A DNA stretch of 54,605 bases from a virus, in the IMG/VR virus record IMGVR_UViG_3300037114_000023, positions 1-54,605 of that record; one strand, 5' to 3'. Shown piece by piece: positions 50,491 to 54,605 of this stretch. The translations under genes were made by a program, and so were the position numbers. The notes under the pieces are model-generated. The model had not been told where the DNA came from and ran no database searches. It saw only the letters and a list, made by a program, of their open reading frames with translations. The first letter of the stretch is position 1, and each line of letters starts with the position of its first letter.

Positions 50491-50956
50491 AGGGAGTTTG
50501 TGGCGGCTCTGGCGGCGCGCTGGCTTTCGCTTTGGCATCCTTCGCTTTTTTGTTTTCATAGATTCGTTTCCATTCTTCTGACGCGGTCCTGACGAATTGC
50601 CGCTGGTAGTGGCGCCGCAGCCCGGCCCTCCGGCTGTTCACCGCAACGCGCCACTTTCGCAGCTTCAAATCCACCGCCGTCAAGCGCTTGATAAAATCGT
50701 CTATCCGCTTTCTCCGTTCCTTGTGCAATTCCGCCACTGCGGCCGCAATCTGCCGTGCCAAGGCTTTCGAGTCGTCCTTCCGAAAAGCGTTCACCAGGAG
50801 TTTCCGCTGATGATAAAGCTCGCCCAGCTTGACGCCTGCCGCCTTGATTTGCCTGTCCTCTTTTATCCATGCGATGACCTGTTTTTTGAAAGCCGGTGTG
50901 AACTTGAATGTCGTAAGGCCGACATCGAGATAGGAATGGTCATGGTGTCCTCTCAT
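50477..50956 (-). CDS. Basic helical protein, unknown
   Basis: 159 residues, strongly basic with coiled-coil features (HKERRKRIDDFIKRLTAVDL) and a Lys/Ala/Pro end. The start overlaps the stop of the ATPase gene (ATGA). It may be a DNA-binding partner of the HerA-like ATPase. Confidence 0.55.
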   Translation of the reverse strand: MRGHHDHSYLDVGLTTFKFTPAFKKQVIAWIKEDRQIKAAGVKLGELYHQRKLLVNAFRKDDSKALARQIAAAVAELHKERRKRIDDFIKRLTAVDLKLRKWRVAVNSRRAGLRRHYQRQFVRTASEEWKRIYENKKAKDAKAKASAPPEPPQTPYDRD

Positions 50957-52746
50957 GCGGTCGCTGCCGGGGTTAGTTTGATGGTGCCGCGTTCAGGTAT
51001 CAGGCCCATGCAACGGAGGCGAGCAAGGTTTTGCCCGAAAGTTCCTCCAGTGGGATGCAGGTCCAGTGCTGCGGCCAGCGAATTTCGGTCATGCGATTGG
51101 CCATCTTGCAGTTGCTCCAGGATGCGTTCCTGCGACGGATCAACCGTTTGCTTGGCGGCGTCCAGCCCGGTTTCGATTGGCCGCGCTGCGGCTGCGCCTT
51201 TCTCGGTCAACTCACAGCCGTTCAAATAGCCATTGGCGCGGAGAAAAGCGAGATTCTGGCCGTAGGTACCGCCGGTCGGATGAATTCCGTCACGGTTGGA
51301 CTTCTTGTGCCAGCGGGCGATGTTGTTACGGCTCGGCACAATCCCGCGAACATTCAGCATGAGGATGGTGTCAAGGATTTGTTGCTGGCCTACGTCAAGG
51401 TCGCCATTACTTGCGGTGATGGGTTCTGATTGGCGGCGGTTCGTCCCTGATTCCACGGTAAACGGCTCATTATGGCGCACGTCAAGGTTTACGCTGACCT
51501 TTTCACCAGCGATGGATTTTATCTGCGAAAGTATCTTCTCAGCATCCGTTTTTAATTTGGAAAGTGTTTTCTGGCGATTTTGAAGATTCTCATCAATTAC
51601 TTTAGTCACGCGTTCCATTGCCAGTTTAAGGGCTTGCTGTATTTCCTCCTTTGGAACGGTGGACTCGAAATTTCGCGTACTGATTTCGACAATGAATTTC
51701 ATGGCTATCTCCAATTCTTTTGTAAGTTTCTTGATTTCTGACTTTGTTGCACTGAATTCTTCGCTGCTCCGGGCGTAATTCCCGAGGTCTGGCTTTGCTT
51801 TTGCTTTCTGTTCAAGCTCGCGGATCTTCTTCTTCAATTCCGCCGGGTCGTTGGCCTTGGCTTCCTCGATCACGGTGGCCATCTTTTCCTTAACCTCGTC
51901 CAGATTAACGTCGGCCCAACCAGCCATCGTGGTCTTGCGTTGCAACTGCGGCGGGGCAAAAGAATCGAACGTCTCAAACATCGGGAACGTCAGCCGTTTC
52001 GGGCCAAACGCAATTTCAGGCGACCAGACGTAAGCCTCGCCGCGAGCCATGCCTGCCAGATTGTCCAAAACTTCACGGCCTTGCGCCATATCGCCGCAAC
52101 CATCAATCCAATCCTTGACGGCTCCGCGGTCGGCGGCATGGATAACGCGCATCGCGACCAGGGTTTCGCAGCATGTCAGGGTGTCATTGTGGACTTTCTG
52201 CGGGCGCTGGCTGGCAATGAGACAGACCAGCCCGTAGCCCCGTCCTTCGCTCATCAGCCGGTTTGACCAGTGAAGGCATTTACCCGCCTCAGGGTCCATG
52301 ATTTTACCCTTGGGTGCAAAGTTATGGAATTCATCCCCCACCAGATAAAGCTCGCCACTGTTGGCATTGAACAGTGTAGAGGCGAAGTCTATCCAGAATT
52401 TTACCATGTGCGAGGTCATCCAGCCGCGAAATCCGATGATGCAGGGGCGATTGCCCGCGGTGATTAGTTCGGCAACATGCTTGCCGGACTGCGCGTTGAT
52501 TGGAACGTCCTGGGCCTTTGGCTCCTTGAAGTCGCCGAAAGCGATGACAGGAAAGCCTGGCCCATCGCCTGCGGCAGACGACTTTAACCCCCACCAGTCA
52601 CCTTTCGGATCTACCACGCAAACCCGCTTTTTGTGCCGCAAAAGATGCTCGACAATGTGGCGCAGTGCGGAAGACTTGCCGGCACCGGTCTTGCCCAATA
52701 CGGCGATATGCTGATTAAGAATGGCTTCTGGAAATATGAGTTTCAT
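50953..52746 (-). CDS. HerA/DUF87-type ATPase with duplicated C-terminal winged helices
   Basis: 597 residues from ATG 52746. A Walker A loop (GKTGAGKSS, 18-26), a Walker B strand with Glu (LYLVGDE, 133-139) and a downstream 'IASQRPQ' sensor place it among HerA/FtsK-type hexameric ATPases. A coiled coil lies at about 280-410. Two winged-helix units at the C-terminus (about 450-520 and 535-595) share 'HPTGGT(Y/F)GQNLA.LR..G(Y/L)'. HerA relatives translocate DNA and can act in repair, plasmid transfer or defence and anti-defence. Here it forms a tight operon with a basic protein. Confidence 0.7.
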   Translation of the reverse strand: MKLIFPEAILNQHIAVLGKTGAGKSSALRHIVEHLLRHKKRVCVVDPKGDWWGLKSSAAGDGPGFPVIAFGDFKEPKAQDVPINAQSGKHVAELITAGNRPCIIGFRGWMTSHMVKFWIDFASTLFNANSGELYLVGDEFHNFAPKGKIMDPEAGKCLHWSNRLMSEGRGYGLVCLIASQRPQKVHNDTLTCCETLVAMRVIHAADRGAVKDWIDGCGDMAQGREVLDNLAGMARGEAYVWSPEIAFGPKRLTFPMFETFDSFAPPQLQRKTTMAGWADVNLDEVKEKMATVIEEAKANDPAELKKKIRELEQKAKAKPDLGNYARSSEEFSATKSEIKKLTKELEIAMKFIVEISTRNFESTVPKEEIQQALKLAMERVTKVIDENLQNRQKTLSKLKTDAEKILSQIKSIAGEKVSVNLDVRHNEPFTVESGTNRRQSEPITASNGDLDVGQQQILDTILMLNVRGIVPSRNNIARWHKKSNRDGIHPTGGTYGQNLAFLRANGYLNGCELTEKGAAAARPIETGLDAAKQTVDPSQERILEQLQDGQSHDRNSLAAALDLHPTGGTFGQNLARLRCMGLIPERGTIKLTPAATA

Positions 52747-52752
52747 TGGCAA

Positions 52753-53043
52753 TTATTCTTCGAGGATTATCATTGTGACCGGCTTCCGTGTGGTTATGGA
52801 GTAGCCAGGTCTAAGCAAAAAACCGATGGATTGGTTGGCTGGCGATACTGCGATGTTCGTTTTACTATCAAACACGGACACGGGATAGGTCGGTTCAATC
52901 CTCACATAAACAGTGGTCTTTGTGTCATTGGTAAAGGAGAATGGCTCGCCCTCGTGTCCGCGCATGGACCTTGTTGTGATCGCCCACTCGGCCAGCATTC
53001 CAGCGATAACTACGAGTATAATTCCGAATGTTTTAGGTTTCAT
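52753..53043 (-). CDS. Membrane-anchored protein, unknown
   Basis: 96 residues. Residues 5-22 are a transmembrane helix (TFGIILVVIAGMLAEWAI). The outer part is beta-like (TTVYVRIEPTYPVSVFD). The ATG overlaps the stop of the next gene upstream (ATGA). The role is unclear; a membrane partner for the ATPase is possible. Confidence 0.55.
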   Translation of the reverse strand: MKPKTFGIILVVIAGMLAEWAITTRSMRGHEGEPFSFTNDTKTTVYVRIEPTYPVSVFDSKTNIAVSPANQSIGFLLRPGYSITTRKPVTMIILEE

Positions 53044-53348
53044 GCTGCGGGTTTCTTTCTGTTTTTAATCCAATCCGGCCAGTCTCCGGGCCGTGTGGTT
53101 CCGATGATTGCCGATGCCAGCGGATACCACCGGATATTTCCGTTCTCCAAACAACACGCTATCTGGTCGGGTTGAATCGCGTCACAAATCGCTACGACGG
53201 CATAACCCTTGAATTCCTGGCACTCGATGTAAACAACGTCGCCGGTCGAGAATCGTTCCATCTTCCACTTGACCAGAGCGTCCCTTGCCGCCTGAAAGCT
53301 GGCAATCAGGCCGTCGCGCTCGTCATCCATTCCGTCAACGGCTGTCAT
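53040..53348 (-). CDS. Small protein with SH3-like segment
   Basis: 102 residues. The first ~30 are helical and acidic (DDERDGLIASFQAARDALV), followed by a beta-barrel-like region (FSTGDVVYIECQEFKGYAVV) and a basic end (WIKNRKKPAA). The start and stop both overlap neighbours by four bases. Function unknown. Confidence 0.55.
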   Translation of the reverse strand: MTAVDGMDDERDGLIASFQAARDALVKWKMERFSTGDVVYIECQEFKGYAVVAICDAIQPDQIACCLENGNIRWYPLASAIIGTTRPGDWPDWIKNRKKPAA

Positions 53349-53755
53349 ACCTTAAACCCCTTGAGCAGTCGGCAAATCGCGCTCGGCAGTTTATCGTTCG
53401 GTTTGGTCATGGTCTTCCGCCAGCGGACAATCAGCGGTTGGAACACGGTTTTCCAGTGCGGAGATTCCAAAAGGTATGTCCATTTGGGATTAACGTCGTT
53501 CATCCGCAAATAGACTTCCGCCCGGTTCAAGTCGTCGCTGTTGGTGAAGTCCAGGTTGCACGCTCGGGTGAACATTCGGATCTGCCAGAGCGGCACTTGC
53601 TCCCACGTCGGGGTATTGGCGATGCGCTCCACCACGTCGGGATGCCACGCGCAACGCTCGGCAATGTACTCGGTGGTCATCGCTTTGCCTCCTTCGCGGG
53701 CCAACAGGCGGACCAACGGGGGCGGGTATCTTTCTGCCAGTTCGTAATATTTCAT
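53345..53755 (-). CDS. Unknown protein, first gene of the minus-strand block after the gap
   Basis: 136 residues from ATG 53755; the start upstream at 53806 adds a Cys-containing stretch unlike the rest. It contains 'MTTEYIAERCAWHPDVVERI', which may be a helix-turn-helix, and a charged C-terminal region. No Shine-Dalgarno sequence is present. It leads a run of overlapping genes down to the integrase, so the promoter should be in 53756-53993. No known family. Confidence 0.55.
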   Translation of the reverse strand: MKYYELAERYPPPLVRLLAREGGKAMTTEYIAERCAWHPDVVERIANTPTWEQVPLWQIRMFTRACNLDFTNSDDLNRAEVYLRMNDVNPKWTYLLESPHWKTVFQPLIVRWRKTMTKPNDKLPSAICRLLKGFKV

Positions 53756-53993
53756 TGGAGGGATGGAGTTAAACCTGACATGAGGCGGGAGGCAGCACTG
53801 AGCCAAAACCCCCTCTTTCCCCCTTTGACTTCGGGAGATTGAGAGAGGGCAACCCGTCCGCGCTTGTTTAGAGTGCCTTTTCCTGCGGACACCGCCGACT
53901 TCGACGGCCCTCTTAGCACTATTGACCTATAGCCTTTTCCTGTGCTGTAGCCATTTGTGAACAGCGTTAAATTGTCCTCGATTGGCGGGGAAA
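53756..53993 (-). promoter_or_regulatory. Non-coding region ahead of the early block
   Basis: About 240 bp between the terminator at 53994-54028 and the ATG at 53755. On the minus strand it contains CAGGAAAAGGC twice (about 50 bp apart). An ORF on the minus strand covers it but has an unnatural composition and no coupling, so I read it as a promoter/operator region. No clear -35/-10 pair was found. Confidence 0.45.
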
Positions 53994-54028
53994 GTAAAAA
54001 CCCCCGCACCGGGTCAAGCAGTGCGGGG
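53994..54028 (-). terminator. Terminator of the 54145-54468 gene
   Basis: On the minus strand CCCCGCAC (complement of 54021-54028) pairs with GTGCGGGG (complement of 54002-54009) around an 11-nt loop and is followed by a GTTTTTACTTT tail. This ends leftward transcription from the gene at 54145 before the next block. The 116 bp between this hairpin and that gene hold nothing else I can identify. Confidence 0.75.
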
Positions 54029-54144
54029 ATTAATTTCTGCCGGTAAGCCTGAAAAGACAAACTGGCAAATCCTATACGCGCCGTCTTGACCACGGGCATC
54101 GAACGATAAAAATGTAACACGCTTGGCATGGTCTGCAAGTGAAA

Positions 54145-54468
54145 TTAAAACCCGCGTTCTTCCTCATTTTCGGGGTCCGGCTCTGGCCCGCTGCTTGCCG
54201 CCAGTCTCGGCAACTCATAACGCTCGACCGGCACGTTCTGATAGCGCCGCACGAGTTGCAAGGCGATTTCCTGGCTGACTGGATTGAGCGAGTAGATTGC
54301 GCCCGGCCCGTAGAACCGTGTGAATCCCGGTTGCTCGTCAACCTTGGGCACGTCAACGCGGATGAAAGCACCTCCGGCCAGCGTTGCTTCGGTGACTTTG
54401 CCGACAATCTTTTGATGGCCGAACAGCTCGACCAACGCCCATTCCTCGAATCCTTTTTTCTCGTCCAT
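54145..54468 (-). CDS. Conserved phage early protein, unknown
   Basis: 107 residues. 'EEWALVELFGHQKIVGKVTE' followed by 'FIRVDVP' and 'GFTRFYGPGAIYSLNPVSQE' is a very common signature in small phage and plasmid proteins encoded near recombination genes. I know no proven function. Its terminator and its position next to the ERF-like and RusA-like genes (if the ends join) support an early role. The A-rich leader AAAAGTAAAACCTATG lacks a Shine-Dalgarno sequence. Confidence 0.8.
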   Translation of the reverse strand: MDEKKGFEEWALVELFGHQKIVGKVTEATLAGGAFIRVDVPKVDEQPGFTRFYGPGAIYSLNPVSQEIALQLVRRYQNVPVERYELPRLAASSGPEPDPENEEERGF

Positions 54469-54496
54469 AGGTTTTACTTTTGTTTTGTTTCTACCC

Positions 54497-54605
54497 CGAC
54501 CGCGACCGCGACCCCGACCACGACCCCGACCGCGACCCCGACCGCGACCCCGACCGCGACCGCGACCCCGACCACGACCCCGACCGCGACCCCGACCGCG
54601 ACCCC
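54497..54605. repeat. Tandem repeat of 54-bp units at the right edge
   Basis: Eighteen hexamers of the type CGACC(G/C/A) run to the end of the window. They form two identical 54-bp units (54497-54550 and 54551-54604), each with nine hexamers ending in the order G,G,C,A,C,G,C,G,C. The array lies directly upstream of the 54468 ATG and reaches the edge, so its true length is unknown. It could be an iteron-like or structural region, coding low-complexity sequence, or an assembly artefact. Confidence 0.8.

Noticed and set aside
53752-54138. Minus-strand ORF of 128 codons in the control region
   Set aside because: It includes the terminator hairpin at 53994-54028 and has unnatural composition; no coupling to neighbours.
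1-54605. CRISPR arrays, insertion sequences and rRNA
   Set aside because: No evenly spaced direct repeats with unique spacers, no transposase-like gene and no rRNA sequence were seen.

Overview
The window looks like most of the genome of a temperate, short-tailed (podovirus-type) bacteriophage. It carries a small and large terminase subunit, a portal, a proline-rich scaffold candidate, a major capsid candidate, nozzle and fibre proteins, two ejection-protein candidates and a 3031-residue giant protein. It also has a tyrosine integrase. I see no tape measure, tail tube or sheath gene. The host is probably a Verrucomicrobiota bacterium. This is an inference from the Asn/Thr/Gly-rich fibre-like proteins with recurring 'GNGGGLTN'-type phrases, several of which start with a Sec signal peptide. 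No host gene is present to confirm it.

Layout. Transcription diverges from a control region at about 1187-1382. Rightward (late) genes fill 1383-45035: exported fibre-like proteins (1.4-3.7 kb), a membrane and lysis block (3.8-6.8 kb), terminase (7.1-9.4 kb), small proteins and an HNH endonuclease (9.4-11.3 kb), portal (11.3-13.7 kb), an Acb2-like small protein plus an acyl carrier protein, scaffold and capsid (13.7-17.8 kb), connector, nozzle and fibres (17.9-28.7 kb), an accessory island (28.8-33.1 kb) and ejection proteins (33.1-45.0 kb). The island holds a 2OG-Fe(II) oxygenase, two methyltransferases, a glycosyltransferase, a cupin, a Zn protein and a GNAT acetyltransferase. Leftward (early) genes fill 45016-54468 and 1-1186. 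They include many small Cys-rich or membrane proteins linked by 4-nt start/stop overlaps, the integrase, a HerA/DUF87-type ATPase, a RusA-like nuclease, a ribbon-helix-helix regulator and a truncated gene at the left edge that resembles the start of an ERF-type annealing protein. The two arms converge with a 20-bp overlap at 45016-45035. If the molecule is circular, both leftward blocks form one early arm. No polymerase, primase or replicative helicase is visible, so sequence is probably missing between the two ends. The right end stops inside a GC-rich tandem repeat, a typical place for an assembly to break.

How the genes work together. The early arm would supply recombination (ERF-like, RusA-like), integration and regulation. 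The late arm builds the particle, packages DNA and lyses the cell. Three intergenic regions share a TATCGTTAA-type sequence (near 1.28, 4.4 and 15.85 kb), suggesting one regulator acts on several late promoters. Clear hairpin terminators at 15.8, 28.8 and 30.5 kb split the late arm. The unit between the last two looks like a self-contained 'moron'.

Most interesting points: the Acb2-like (anti-CBASS) candidate paired with an acyl carrier protein inside the head-gene cluster; the bounded oxygenase/methyltransferase unit followed by a glycosyltransferase/cupin pair; the giant protein carrying an HEVLH metallopeptidase motif and an ADP-ribosyltransferase-like segment; and the set of fibre-like and barrel-like phage proteins with export signals. 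All functional calls rest on motif recognition and gene order, without database searches.
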